64,000 bases of DNA from Fulvia fulva. Its lineage: Eukaryota; Ascomycota; Dothideomycetes; Mycosphaerellales; Mycosphaerellaceae. The stretch lies in contig NC_063017.1 in NCBI RefSeq assembly GCF_020509005.1, positions 992,001 to 1,056,000 on the forward strand, given 5' to 3'. Of this stretch, positions 47,201 through 59,399 are shown one piece after another; position 1 is the stretch's first letter, and each line of letters opens with the position of its first letter. The notes under the pieces were generated by a model. That model saw nothing but the letters and a program-made list of their open reading frames with translations. It had not been told where the DNA came from and made no database searches. Position numbers and translations under genes: made by a program.

Positions 47201-48379
47201 GGCTACGGTTCTATAATATGCAAGCTTCTATCTAGATATAGGGGCATACGACTAACCCGGCAAATTAGCTTAGGATCCTCGGACTATAGGTGGACCCGGC
47301 GCTACGGTAGAGGAAGCACGTATAGGCAATATTACGGAAAGCTAAACAGAATATAGCATTATACTAGAGGCTCACTACGTCTATATAGGGGGCGGACTTC
47401 CGGCAGTCACGACTTCTATATACGGCTATTATACGGCTAGTCCTTACCTATAGTAGCCAAGTGTGGTCCTTAGGCGAGAGGGCCTACCTATCGAAGGGAC
47501 TCGTCGCGCCGCTAGCGAAGATCTAAAACTAATGCCTAAGGAAGGTTACCGGGGCATATAAGTCGATACTAACGAGGATGCTTAAGCACGAGACCGCTAT
47601 ACCGCCGATCGACCTATATATCTAGGGACTACGGACCTCCTATATAGGCAAGTCGGCATAGTACCTAGTATAGAAGGTCATCGCTAGTACAGTCGTAAGG
47701 GCCCGCGAATCAGTACTAGCGTATAGGGGCATTCGACCCGGAAACGAGCCGAACTACCGGGCAAGGGACGAACAGCTAGCAACATAATAGGAAGGTAAGA
47801 AATCGTTTGTAGAGCAACTATAGAAAGAGAGGTGGAACAACTAGGTTGTAGGGCATAGTGGACGCCCTTAGCTAGCGGGACAACCTAAGGAATAGTCAGC
47901 TACAAAATCCGCGGTCAAGCACCCCCCGAAGCTTATCTACTACCGCCTTACGAGGGCATAGAGTAGTATAGCAACCCAACTACGAAGCGAACATATCGGC
48001 CTCTAGGGGTACCTATCATAGAGGAAGGTTCTAGGATACACGAATACTAGCTGCCCCTGCGGCTATCGCTCCTAGAACGTACGGCACGCACTCCTCGTCT
48101 GTCCGAGGTAGTCGCTAGGAAGGGGGGAGTGGATGGCAAAGGCGAGGAACCGGACGATTGGGGTACTTCTTAACAACGCTAAAGACCTACGGCGCATTAC
48201 GAACTAGATACTAGAGAAGGGCTGGCTAGAATAGTACCGCCTAGTAGGAGTAGTGTAGGAAGAGAGGACACGACGTAGCGCGACGAGACTAGCTAGGAGC
48301 GGGGGCTAACGGGGTAGTGACATAGACTACGTACGTTTAGAGGGAAAGCTAATCTAGACAAGGAGTAGTCGGGGGCGGG

Positions 48380-48408
48380 AAGGGTTTTCACCTATTCGGG
48401 TTTCCCTT
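48380..48408 (+). repeat. LINE 3' stem-loop, copy in Gypsy B
   Basis: AAGGG (48380-48384) pairs with CCCTT (48404-48408) around a TTTTCACCTATTCGGGTTT loop, about 80 bases before the 3' end. Confidence 0.5.
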
Positions 48409-50899
48409 TGTACATAACAATAGATATATACCTATATAGGCCGGATAGGGTCCTAGAATAGGGGAATGACAAATCTATCTATCTATCTATTATCGAGCGG
48501 CGTAACGTCCTTACTTATAGCTTAGACGCCGTTACGGGCGCATTAGTTTACGGTGTGACTACTAGTATAGACGTACTCGCATTCTCCGTAGGCAACTACC
48601 TAGACTCAGTATAAGATCGTAGTATACTAGTAACTCGGTCCTTATTAGGTACCTAGTCGTACGGCGGCTTAAAGTCGGCGGGTATAGACTTCGTCGGAAA
48701 GTTATAGTAGAAGTCTATAATAGAGGCGGCTGCTCCTACTAATGCTTCTAGAGTGTCCCCTAGCTCGGCTCGCGGTATCCTTTCTACTTCACTAGGTACT
48801 TATACTCGTCTTGCTTCGGTAGTGAGTGTTTTAGTAGTCTTCCCTTTAGCTTGAAATATTTCCTATCGAGTATATCCTCTACGAAGTACTCTTCGGATAT
48901 TTCGCCGTCGTCGTCGCGGGTGATCTCGATTAGAGGCGGCGGTGCTAGGATCTGTCTAGGTTCGGGGTTATTAGTAGCTAGTTATAGGAGCGAGGCGTAG
49001 AAAGTGTTATAGAGATTGCCTAACTGATCGGGTATTATAACGCGGTAAGCATTTTGATACGGGAGTGCTACGGTGATCTCGTACGGCCCTACGTTCTTAA
49101 TGTCGAGCTTCTTAGACGGGCGTTTTGTTGACTAGTTAGTAGTGTTAATATAAACTTCGTCGCCGATGTTGTAATTCGGAGGTGGCTAGCGATATACGTT
49201 TATAAAATCTACTTATAATACTTAGGCTAACACAATTTCTTACCTTAGATGTACGTGTATCTAGTTTATACGCTTAGTAAACGCATTCGCAGATTCTGTA
49301 TCGAGTCGTTGCTTATAGGGCATAAGCTTTATAGGGGTAGTTAGACTAGCATCCGTGAATTCTAGGTTACGACCGGTATTAGCGTAGAAGGGTAACACTC
49401 TAGTAGTAGCCGATACATAATTGTTAGTAGCAAACTCGGCAAGTAGTAACTAATCAACCTAATCATCTTGGGCGTAGTTGATGTAGGCCCTAAGGTAACG
49501 TTCTATAACCTTATTCGTGTTTTCAGACTGTCTATCGGATTCTGGGTGAAAGGCCGTCGATAGTCGTTATTAAATGCCGAGTAGGGAGCAAACTCGTTTC
49601 TAGAACGTAGACGTCCACTAGGAGCCCCGATCCGAGACGATGCTCTTAGGAATGCTATGACGTACGAAGATGTAGCGGATGAAGATGTATACGATATACA
49701 GGGCGTCTATCTATAGCACTGGGATCAGGTGTCTCTCCTTAGTGAGCCTGTCCGTAACTATAAGGACGTTCTTGTACGTTTGTCTATCGGTTAAGCTCTT
49801 GCTTACGGGCAAATCCACAACGAAGTCAATAGCGATATCCTCCTATGCTCCGAAGGGTGCCGGCAATAGTGTAAGGAGGCCCTAATACTACTGATTTGAC
49901 GGAACCGTTGTTCTATATATAACACAATTGCGGACGAATCTCTTGATCGTTTGTGCTATACGTAGCTAGCGGTAGTATCTACTGATCAACTCGAATGTCT
50001 TTTCACGGCCGGGATGCCTAGCCGCGGGTATGTCGTAGAAACGTTTCGTAATTAGAGTACGAAGTTCTGCTGCGCTAGCAACTTCTAGGACAAACAAGCT
50101 ATATCCTCCGTAGGCGTTTTTCATATAGATCATGCCATCTTCCACTTTGGACGTGCGATCGTCGATCTTGTGTTTGCGTAACAGGGGTACTTGCTAGTTC
50201 TAGGATAGCTATTGTACAGCAGCCTGAACGGTCTCTTCGTTATATAGAGCCTTGACCTATACAAGTAAATCCTGCTGCACTGCCTACTACGCTACCTCCC
50301 CCTCCCGCAGCTCGCTTGAATTGAGCTTGATATCGAGGCGAGCGGGCGGTAGGATGACCTGGCTCTAATGCTATAGACGTGAATCGCTTAGATCCGACGG
50401 TAGATCTTACGATCGTCTAGTAAGGCTATTAGGCTTTGTGCCCTACATACCTAGACGATAGGTGATTTTGAATACGAACTGTGCTAGGAACTGTGCCTAG
50501 CGTACCTGCCGTCTATTAAGTTGTTTCGTGCTCATAAAGTATTCTAGGTTCTTGTGATCGGAGTAGACAATGACGGGATTGTTGTCTATATCCTTCGTAT
50601 TCTCGAAATCGGTGTCTATGTCATCGTCAAAGTTGACGGTGAGCTCAGGTCTCTATTCTTCGAAGGCGAGGACGATGGCCAATAGTTCCTTGTCGTAAAT
50701 CTCGTAGTTACACTCCTATAGTGACATCTTCTTAGACATATATACCACCGGTCTCTAGACGTCTCCGTGTTTCTATGAAATTACTACGGCAGTATTGAAG
50801 TCTAAGGCATCTGTTTCGACTATAGTTTCCAACCCTAGTACGAAGTGTACGAGTACCGTGTCCGTTAAGAATGCATCTTTCAATCCTTAGAAGGCTACT

Positions 50900-51720
50900 T
50901 CGTATTCTGTTGTCTAAACGAATAGTATCGGCTTGCTATTCTCACTAGTCTTTGTCAAATTCGTGAGGGGCATACAGATTTTGGAGAAGTTCTGTATGAA
51001 CCTTCGATAGAAGTTTCCGAACCTAAGGAATGCTTATACATCCTTTAGGCATGTTAGAGTAAGCTAGTTCTTGACTACGTCGACCTTTTCCGGGTCTATA
51101 CGGATACCGTCGACTCCTATAATAACACTAAGGTACTTCGTCTCTGTTTAGTAGAACTCGCATTTGTCGATGTCCAATTGTAGGCCGGCTTCACGCATAC
51201 GCTATAGCACTTTACGTACGTGTTACATATGTTCCTCGAATGTGTCGCTAAAGATCAGGATATTATCTAGGTATGCTGAACAGAAGTCATCGAGATACTC
51301 CCTAAGCGCATCGTTAATATATGACTAGAATGTTCCTAGAGCATTGTATAGGCCGAAAGGCATTACTATACACTCGAATTGACTATAGCGAGTGCTGAAC
51401 GTAGTTTTCTATTCGTGGCCATCCGCGATGCGACTGCGGTTAAAGGTAGAGATAACATCGAGTTTGGTGAAGTACTTCTTCCCATTTAGGCGGTTCAGCG
51501 TTTCTTAGAATAGCGGTATTAGGTATCTACTTTTGACCGTAAGGGCATTGAGAGCTCTATAGTCGATATAGACCCGCAGACCGCCGCCTGGTTTGCGTAT
51601 AATTAGTACTAGTGTAGAAGCCGGGCTCGTGCTTCGTTGTATCGCTCTAGATTCTAGCTAATCATCGACCCACTTCTTAATTACCTCATTCTCGCGAGAC
51701 GACATTGCGTATAGCCGCTT
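50900..51720 (-). pseudogene. Gypsy B reverse transcriptase
   Basis: The polymerase box YLDNILIFS is at 51247-51273 on the minus strand, preceded by EYLDDFCSA. The domain is recognisable, with fewer RIP stops than the same region in Gypsy A or C. Confidence 0.75.
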
Positions 51721-52659
51721 AAAAGGAGGTGACTTGGTTTCGTCTTTGAGGTGTATTTCATGGTCTTTGCTAGGGCGGTAAGGTAGGATCTTCGATGCAT
51801 CCTAACGGTTAAAACAGTCCTCAAAATCGTACAGTTCCTAAGGCAAGTGGACCTTAGCATCTTGGTCCTTGTCTTTGCCTTTTATGAATCTGTCGAAGTC
51901 GCTGTTCACTATCATTGTATATGCTGTCAAGGAGTTTGCTAACTACACCTTCCGAAGGTTTATAGCGTAGAGCCTAGTAGGATCGAAGTCTTGCCTAGTC
52001 GCTGCCATTACGTAGGCTCGCAATAGGTTAGCGTAGTGCTTCTGACTAGGTGGTGTAATCTATATCATATAGACTTCCGCTCCTTCCTTACGAGCTAGTT
52101 TTGCTACGTAGGCCGCGGAGATGTTTGCGATATCGATCTCTAGTTCTGGTTCGACAGCTCGTTACTTTTGTTTCGTGCGTCGGCACGGTCGCTTTAACGT
52201 CTTAACGCCGTCTGCCGGCAACGGTTGTCGAGCATATATACGGAAGTCATCCTCTTCGTCTTCGAACGTCGTATAGAACTATGGTTAGGGTATATACTTA
52301 GGTAACGATAGCGTGGGAGCGGTGACTTCGTCGGGGTCATGTTCTACTATCGGCGGTCGATAATTGTCCAATAGTACTAGTGTAGCTAGATGGTTGACAG
52401 ACTGTACTATTGGGTGCTTATTAGACCTCTAGTTTGCCTTGTAGGTGCGGCAATTCAAATGATTCATTATCATAATGCCCTTCTCCTATTGCATCTCTAG
52501 TTCGTGGTCTACGAACTAACTAGAGCCGAGCACGATGTCATACTCTAGTGATTCTACTAGATAGTAGCTAAGGATTTCGACGTGGCCGCCGACATTAAAA
52601 GGAAAGTACGTGGACTCGGTGATGAGCTTGTTGGCGGAGCCGCCATCAGCTAGTCCCAA

Positions 52660-52863
52660 TTGAAGAGGTTCTTCCTAGAGTCGAGGAAGATTATATGTGC
52701 GAGCGTATACAGAATTTATGTACTGAGAGGGGGCACTACAATCAAGGAAGGCAAGAGCTTGATTACTATCTACACTACTAGGCATTATAAGGTGAGGGGA
52801 CACTCTCGGCCTTGGTGCCCCTCGTGTGATAGGCGGTGTCAGAGAGCTTGCTAATATGCGCAA
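52660..52863 (-). pseudogene. Gypsy B aspartic protease segment
   Basis: A minus-strand open run contains QALAFLDCSAPSQYIN, which fits a retropepsin active-site loop (LxDxGAxxxFI) whose Gly codon has changed to Ser by a G-to-A transition. Position between gag and RT supports this. Confidence 0.5.
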
Positions 52864-52979
52864 AGCGTACTCTGGTCCTTATGTTACCGCATCTCGCTAT
52901 GTTTCCTTCTCATTATTATGTTCGCAAGTAGGACTAACGGTTGTCGCACTCAAGCGTTGGTCTGGCCATTTCCCTGTTG

Positions 52980-55091
52980 CTAAGGGTTGGCCGGTGTCTG
53001 TGTTATAGAGCTGGCATTCGCGCGCGGCGGAGGGCGCTTATACTGCTTGATAGGGCAGTCTAGCGAGTACAAGTTATGGTCTATACGGCGGCAGCGGACA
53101 CAACCGCCTACTACGATGATGCTAGCCTTCTCCTCAGGCTCGAGCTTCTTAAGTTCCTTGAATTCGCGCGGCATCTGAGCGTATGGCTTAAGGCCTGAAC
53201 CTTGGGCTACGCCGGGCGCGGTAGGTGCAGTGCCGTTACCACCGCTAGTACCACGAGGTGGTCGTGGTGCAGTTGGGGTCTTTGACTTCAGGCGCTCGAA
53301 CTTGGCTTCGAGCTTATAGTATAGGTCGACCAAGTCTTCGCGGTCCTTAGTCTCTGTAGGCAGTGCCTCTGTGTATTTGTAGTTGAGCTTGCCCTCGAGC
53401 AGGCGGTGATCAGTCTTAGCTAATAGGTCGCACAAGTTACGCTGTTCGTCGTACTTAGCGATAAAGATAGAAAATGACTCGTTCTCACCCTGCTACAAGA
53501 CCTAGAGCTTCTGGAATGCCTTGCCTACGACGTCCTTCTTGCCATACCGGTCGATAAGGAATTCGATCATCCTATCGATAGACTTGAAGGGGTCAACGCA
53601 ATTGCGCTTAGCACGCTTAGAGGGTACTCGCGGATTGTATAGCTAGTACGGGTACCCGTCGAGGTAGTTGAGGATGTAGCGTAGTCCGTCCTCGATAGTC
53701 TAGAACTACATTGCGGACAGCTTGATCTCTAGCTAATCGAGCCAACGGTCAAAGTTTATATTCTTGTTATCGAACTTGCTTTCTAGGTCCTTGACTGACT
53801 TGTTGGTGTACATGACATTGACGGAGGGTTCGATGGTGGTGAACTGGCTAACGGCGGTATTGCTAGTCACCCTAGAAGCACCACTAGGTGTGTCCTAGCG
53901 TTCTCGTCGTGAGGAGTTGCGGCGTAGGTGACGGCGTGGTCGACTATTATCTCCACCCTCATCGTTGTCAGAGTTGTCTCCGTCGTCATCGCCACTACCT
54001 CTACTACCTCCTCGTCGGGTGCCTCCACCTGTACGGTCCTGCTAAGCAGGAGGCGTAGGTGATCGTGAAACACCGTTGCGACGAGGGGAGTGGACGCGGA
54101 CCTGACGACCACGGTCATTATTGTTGTTACCGTTAGCACCGCTAGTATCGCCAGTACCGTTCGTGTCCTTGGCTACTAGCTGAGCCTTCAGCTCTGCCAC
54201 CTCCTTATTTAGGGCCTAATTGCGCTCAGACAGGGCTTTGATGTCCTTAGGTGACATGCCTGCCTACGACTCCTCGACCTGTCCGAAGAGCGTGTCGTTG
54301 TCCTGTCGGAGGCGCTGATTGGCTTCCTTAAGGTCTTGCATCTGACTCTTATACTTCTGGTATTTATTGAAGTAGAATATAAAGAGGCCCTTGACATCCT
54401 TATCCTTTTCGAGTTGACTAAGACTCTCGGATGCGATGTCACGTTCCTTCTTTATGTCGGCGTACTTGCGCTATATAACCTTGTTGGCCTTCTTTAGGGA
54501 CTCGACCTAGTTGAAAAGTGTAATGAAGTCTGACTGTATCTGGCGAACGAGGTGAAACATGATCTCCGGGTATGCTGTAGCACGAGTCGCGAACTCGGCT
54601 AGGCTCTTGATAGTGGCATGCTCTAAGGCGATTGCCCACTCCTTAGGTTGGCGTATATCATTAGTTTTACCATCTTATGTAGATATATCATCTCTTGACT
54701 CTGTGATCTTGTACACCTTAATTCCTCCTTCTTCTAAGATCTATTCTTCGTCGAGGAATTGTGCGAAGTTGATAGGGTCGGAGGTTAAGGCAAACTGCTG
54801 TTCTTTAGGCAGTAGATCCTTCTCGATCTCTTGTTGTTCGGCGGCGAATACGTTCGAGTCGTCGTCGGAAGGGAAGGCACCTAGGGCGGTATCGGTGCCT
54901 AGGTTATCGAGTGTCTACGTTTTAGTAGATGCGGTTAGGAAAAGCTTAGCGCGTGCGAGCGACTGACGCTTATACTTACTAAGATCTGGATAAAGAGGTT
55001 GCTTAGGCAAGAGCACCCCGTTAGCAGTGCTACCGGGTATAGCTATATTGTACTGTTGCGTAGTAGATAAGACTGCTCTCTCAGTAGGCAT
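52980..55091 (-). pseudogene. Gypsy B gag, partly open
   Basis: The likely start ATG is at 55091 (MPTERAVLSTTQQ). The frame stays open for about 70 codons to a TAG, then continues with acidic and Gln-rich sequence. A later open run of 151 codons (53435-52980) ends in the nucleocapsid motif CVRCRRIDHNLYSLDC at about 53,050-53,100. All its Cys and His ligands survive, in the pattern C-x2-C-x4-H-x6-C. Gag would form the intracellular virus-like particle. The few stops are consistent with early-stage RIP. Confidence 0.7.
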
Positions 55092-55119
55092 ATAAGGGCC
55101 CTATAAGAGCAGGGAGGCG

Positions 55120-55334
55120 CGCGTTTTGCGCGAAGGAGAGAGGTGATCTGTTGACTTGACTAGTGCGCTTGTTTGCGCGACTATAGTTGTTATTAGTGCG
55201 CCTATACGCGCGACTCGACGGTTAGTAACTATGGTGAACTTGACCTACCTTAACGCGTTTTGCGCGAAGGAGAGAGGTGATCTGTTGACTTAACTAATGC
55301 GCTTGTTTGCGCGACTGTAGTTGTTATTAGTGCG
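55120..55334 (-). repeat. 81-bp direct repeat in Gypsy B leader
   Basis: Two near-identical blocks, 55120-55200 and 55254-55334, are offset by 134 bases. Both contain GCGTTTTGCGCGAAGGAG and TGCGCTTGTTTGCGCGACT. They differ at a few transitions only. They lie between the gag start and the 5' LTR, in the untranslated leader. Confidence 0.75.
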
Positions 55335-55376
55335 ATTTGATTATGACTGCTAGCCTGACTAGATAGACCGCTTGTT

Positions 55377-55388
55377 AACCGAACAAAC
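55377..55388 (-). other. Primer-binding position of Gypsy B
   Basis: On the minus strand GTTTGTTCGGTT immediately follows the 5' LTR. Nine bases of it (plus-strand 55378-55386) are complementary to the LTR segment at 55443-55451. Confidence 0.55.
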
Positions 55389-55538
55389 TATCACGGGTAG
55401 TAATCTATAAGACGACAGTATAGGGTTGCCGTAAAACAAGCGTTGTTCGGTAAGGCTACGAAAGAGAAGCGCGAAGCGCGCGAGATATATAAGGAAGCGC
55501 TAAGGCGCGCGACGTCACGGTAGTAGTGAACCGTGACA
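55389..55538 (-). repeat. Gypsy B 5' LTR (150 bp)
   Basis: This is the partner of 43200-43349 and is followed by the ACATC target duplication. Its ends TATCACGG and CCGTGACA show the TG...CA boundaries, with one TpG already changed. Confidence 0.9.
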
Positions 55539-55599
55539 ACATCTCGCCGATAGAGATCCGTCTAGGCCGATAGGACAATAAACTTATAACTAAGATCCG

Positions 55600-55834
55600 T
55601 ATTAAGATGTAGTATCTCAAAGGAAGTTAATAATCAGGAAGTGATCTAGTAGCCTAAGGCATCTACGATAACTTAGCTTATAGGGAGATACCTTCTCTCC
55701 CCTTTAGCTTAGATAGACATCTAATATAATCAACACATTAGTGCCTAATATATTGCTATATACTCGTGCTATTAGTCAGTTGAAGATTGATCTCTTACTC
55801 TACTCCGCTATAATCTACCCGTACCTATTTAATA
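55600..55834 (+). repeat. Copia 5' LTR
   Basis: It starts TATTAAGATG (the partner still has TGTTAAGATG) and ends AATA, expected from AACA. Confidence 0.9.
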
Positions 55835-55846
55835 GGTTATAAGCCC
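55835..55846 (+). other. Copia primer-binding site, initiator tRNA-Met anticodon arm
   Basis: GGTTATAAGCCC follows the LTR directly. Restoring one RIP-type change (TAA from TGA) gives the complement of GGGCTCATAACC, the anticodon stem-loop of initiator tRNA-Met. Drosophila copia and yeast Ty5 prime with such a tRNA fragment. Confidence 0.6.
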
Positions 55847-58800
55847 GGGTTTATATAGGAATAAGAGCAACCTATATTAGTATAGGTTACTTATATCCCT
55901 TACTATCGTAGCAGAAAACATCTAGGAATCAGAAGTCTACCCCGTCTATCCTATTAAGGAGCTTAGTTCGATACTAAGTAATAGGTAACCTAGACAAGGA
56001 CTCTATACGGCTTACTTAAAGCCAATACCTTGAAGATACTCTATAGGTAGAACTACATCGAGATACTATTAAGAAGGACTTCAAGTAAGTCATTTGAAGC
56101 TCTACTAGGAAAGACAGACCTATGTCCTAGCCCCGAGACCTTATACCGCTCCTTCTTTACTTTACTAAGTAGGCCTTAGTATCTATACCTACGAACTTTC
56201 CTATTCTATACTAGAAGCCTTAGTAGGATCTGAGCTACTACTTTAGAACATACACACCTTGTTTTATTACATCTAATCTATTATAGATTTATACTAAGAG
56301 AAGATAGAGGAGAAGGGAGGCAAAATCCCAATTCTTAGGAGGGACAATTAGAAGAGATAGTTCAACCTTTAGAGATATAAGATAGAGAGCTAATTAGCAT
56401 TCTTTACAACTGATGACCTAATAGAAGTGTCTTTTAACAACATTAAGGGCAAGACTCTAAAACTCTAAGAAGAGGCTATAACTAAAGAGATCCTTAATAC
56501 GCTAATATAGACAAGACATAATATAGTGTACAACTTTAGTATCCTTAGTAGGATTATAGAGGAAGATAAATTTGAGCTTGAAGGCTTATATAAATCTAGA
56601 AGAGCTGCTAAGAAGTAGGTGTATCTCTAGAACAAGTATAGCTAGGTACTACTAACCTATACATATAAGCTTATAAAGCAATTTGTGACCTTTAAGATAA
56701 GTGAAGAGTTCACTATTAGATCTGTATAGACACACCTAGTTTCTCTTAGAAAAAGGATTGCTAATGTTGACCTAGAGGGTTAGTATTATAGGAAAGCTGA
56801 TGTGAGGATGACCTAGCTCTTAAGCTCACTGCCACCTAACTACTATGTAGCTAGGGATACTATTATAGCTCAGCCAAAGATGTATCATAAAAGGACCTTA
56901 AAGATCCTTAAAGCTCAAGAAGCTAGGTTGGATCCCTCTAAGGCTGAGTATAGTATAGCAGCTACCTAGGTCAAGCCCTTAGGTCTAGCAAGACCACTCT
57001 CCTGCCTTCTCTATAAGAAGGATTATCTGATCAAGGACTGCCCTAGTTTGCCTAAGGCAAGAAAGGTCCTTAGATCTCATTCCTAACTACTATCTTCCTA
57101 GAATACAACACATGTTAAGAAGAAGAGAACTCTACTACCTGCTTTAAGGAGGACACTAAGAGAGAAGTCCTCTATAGAAGAACTTAAGAAAATGGTAAAG
57201 AAACTCAGCTCTAATATACTATCGCTCTAGAAGAACTAGGCCCAGTCTTATACCTCTAAAGCAAAGAAGACTAGAAAAGGGTTTTCCGCCCGAGAGTCAC
57301 GTGACTTATGCAGCTCATCCCTAGAGACAATGTCTAATGATAATGAGTATAATGAAGTGGCTCACTTAACTGTAGAAGTCTAAGGTAAGTTCCCCTCGTT
57401 AGAGTAGTTACTTAACTCCTATACTTCATCCTATATAACTGACTAAAGCTGCCTCTTTAGATCTATAACTCCCTTAATAAGGAAGAAATGGATCAAAGTA
57501 GGAGGTAGGTCTTTATTGGCCACTTATATTAGGAATGTAGAGATGAGTAGGAGAGCTAGCAGAAAAGTTGTTTTAGAAGATGTCCTACTTATACCTAAGC
57601 TAGGAGTAAACCTAGTTTTATAGAACTAGTTTAGCAAGTAGTTTAGTGTTTAACCTCTATCATTTTCTCTTGTTTCCCCCTCTAGTAAGACTGTTGTCTA
57701 GACAAAGCTTCTTAGGGGGGTTCTATTTATTAATAAGATTTCTCCTCTCCTATAAGAACGGGCACATTACTTATTATATACACTACTAATGAAGAATGCC
57801 TTTGTGACTACTTAATTAGAGACCGACCTAAAGTAGTAGGAGCTTTAGTATAGAAGATTTACACACTTTAGGAAGAATTTGCTCTAGAATCTTCACAAGG
57901 TAATAGACTTAAAAGAATCTATTCCTATCCCTAAGGATAGCTTTCACTAGTATAGAGTATGTTTAATAGTAAAGATGAAGAGGTATAAAGGCAAAGTTAT
58001 AGAGAGAAGACCTAAAAGACTTGCCCTTATATCTATTGATATATATGGCCTACTACCAATCTTAAGACTAGGATTCAAATACTAGCTTAAGATTATTAAC
58101 AACTTCTCTAGGAAGAAGTAGACCTTTCCTCTTAGGAAAAGAGAAGATGCTCTAGTTACTCTCTAGAACTAGAAGATTAAAGCAGAGAGGAAATCATTAG
58201 CGTAGCTAAAAGTAGTAAGGCTTAATAATACAAAAGAACTTATTATATTAGTGAAGTAGTAGGAGAAGGATTTAGGGATTGGGCTCGAGCCGACTAAGGC
58301 ATACAACTCTCTATAGAATGGACTAGTTAAGAGGTCAATATAAACCTTAGAGGACTCTATAAGGGCAATGCTTAAAGAGGCTAAAATGCCAGTTGAATTT
58401 TAGCCTAAAGCACTAGAGGCCTAGACTTATATAAGGAACAAACTGCCAAATGGCCTAGATTACGATAGGTTCAAGGTTTTACTAGATAAGGCTTTTGATA
58501 GTATCAAACCGACTATCAACTATTTGAAAGTTTAGGGATATAAGGCTGTTATCTATATAGACATAAGATCCTAACCTTAATAGGCAAGAAGTGACAAGCT
58601 AATAAATAGGGGTAAAGAAGTAGTGTTTATTAGGTATATTGAAAACATAGCTAAAGCCTAGCTCTTTTAGGAACTAGACATAAGAGTTGTTGAACAACAC
58701 ATATATATAGACTTCTTTAAGGACTAGCCTAGAGGTGATATAGGTCTTAATGTTCTAATATTAAATCTACTAAGTAGTGTACTAGCTAGGAAGCCCTTAG

Positions 58801-59399
58801 GAAGGTAGAGAAAGAACGTATCCTTAGGATAATCTACCTACTATTTAGGCGTCTATTAAAGTACCCTCGAAATAGATTAGCTAATTAAGACCCCTAAAGT
58901 CGCTTAGCCGAGAAAGCTATTTATACAACTTCCCTAACCTCCGGAGAACGTAGGGGAATTTCAGAAAATCGATTAGCTAATTAAGAGAAGCTCCCTAGAT
59001 CCCTAGGAAATAGACGTTACTAGGTTATAAGTGACGGTCCCTAAATCATCCCTTAGAAAGAGAAAGGCTGACTATAATGTTAAGGGCTATAACATGAAAT
59101 AGAAAGCCCTAAAATCTATAGTCCCTAAGCCCAAACTAACTACTAAAGTAGGAGAAGCAATAGACCTCTAAGAGAACCTTACTGCTTTTTACTAAGCTTT
59201 CTTTATAGCTATATAATCAGTAGACAGTTCAATACTATAGGATAGCGAATTGCTAGAAGAAGTTAAGGAAATGGCCTTTATAGTAACTATAAAAGCTATT
59301 ATATATAAGCAAGAGGTCCTAGTTCCAAAATCCTATAAGGATGCTATAAATGATAAGAAATAGGGACATCTTTAGAAGGAAGTAATCCAAAAGGAGCTA

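Larger units (their letters stand above)
43505..48488 (+). mobile_element. Tad1-like LINE nested in Gypsy B
   Basis: This 4,984-bp non-LTR element is flanked by the exact 13-bp duplication ATTATCGAGCGGC (43492-43504 and 48489-48501). ORF1 carries a knuckle-like segment, FKCQQYRHQTYTC, near 44,540. ORF2 has an endonuclease starting with IIQYNVNYSKD near 45,030, a reverse transcriptase with KKAPGPDRILNELLKKY near 46,370, and GFVDDTNIL at about 47,044-47,070. A Cys-rich C-terminus follows near 48,050. The 3' end has the stem-loop at 48380-48408 and an ATCT repeat tail. An open stretch of 68 codons remains in the RT, and RIP is milder than in the older LINE copies. Confidence 0.88.
43200..55538 (-). 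mobile_element. Gypsy B LTR retrotransposon with nested LINE
   Basis: Both LTRs are 150 bp (43200-43349 and 55389-55538) and differ at only five positions, all transitions. The exact target duplication ACATC lies at 43195-43199 and 55539-55543. Without the LINE the element is about 7.3 kb. On the minus strand, from right to left, come a leader with an 81-bp direct repeat, gag, protease, reverse transcriptase, RNase H and integrase. The polypurine tract is at 43350-43364. This is the least mutated Gypsy element here: CpA and TpG are still common, and the start of gag is open for about 70 codons. It is probably inactive because of scattered stops. Confidence 0.9.
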
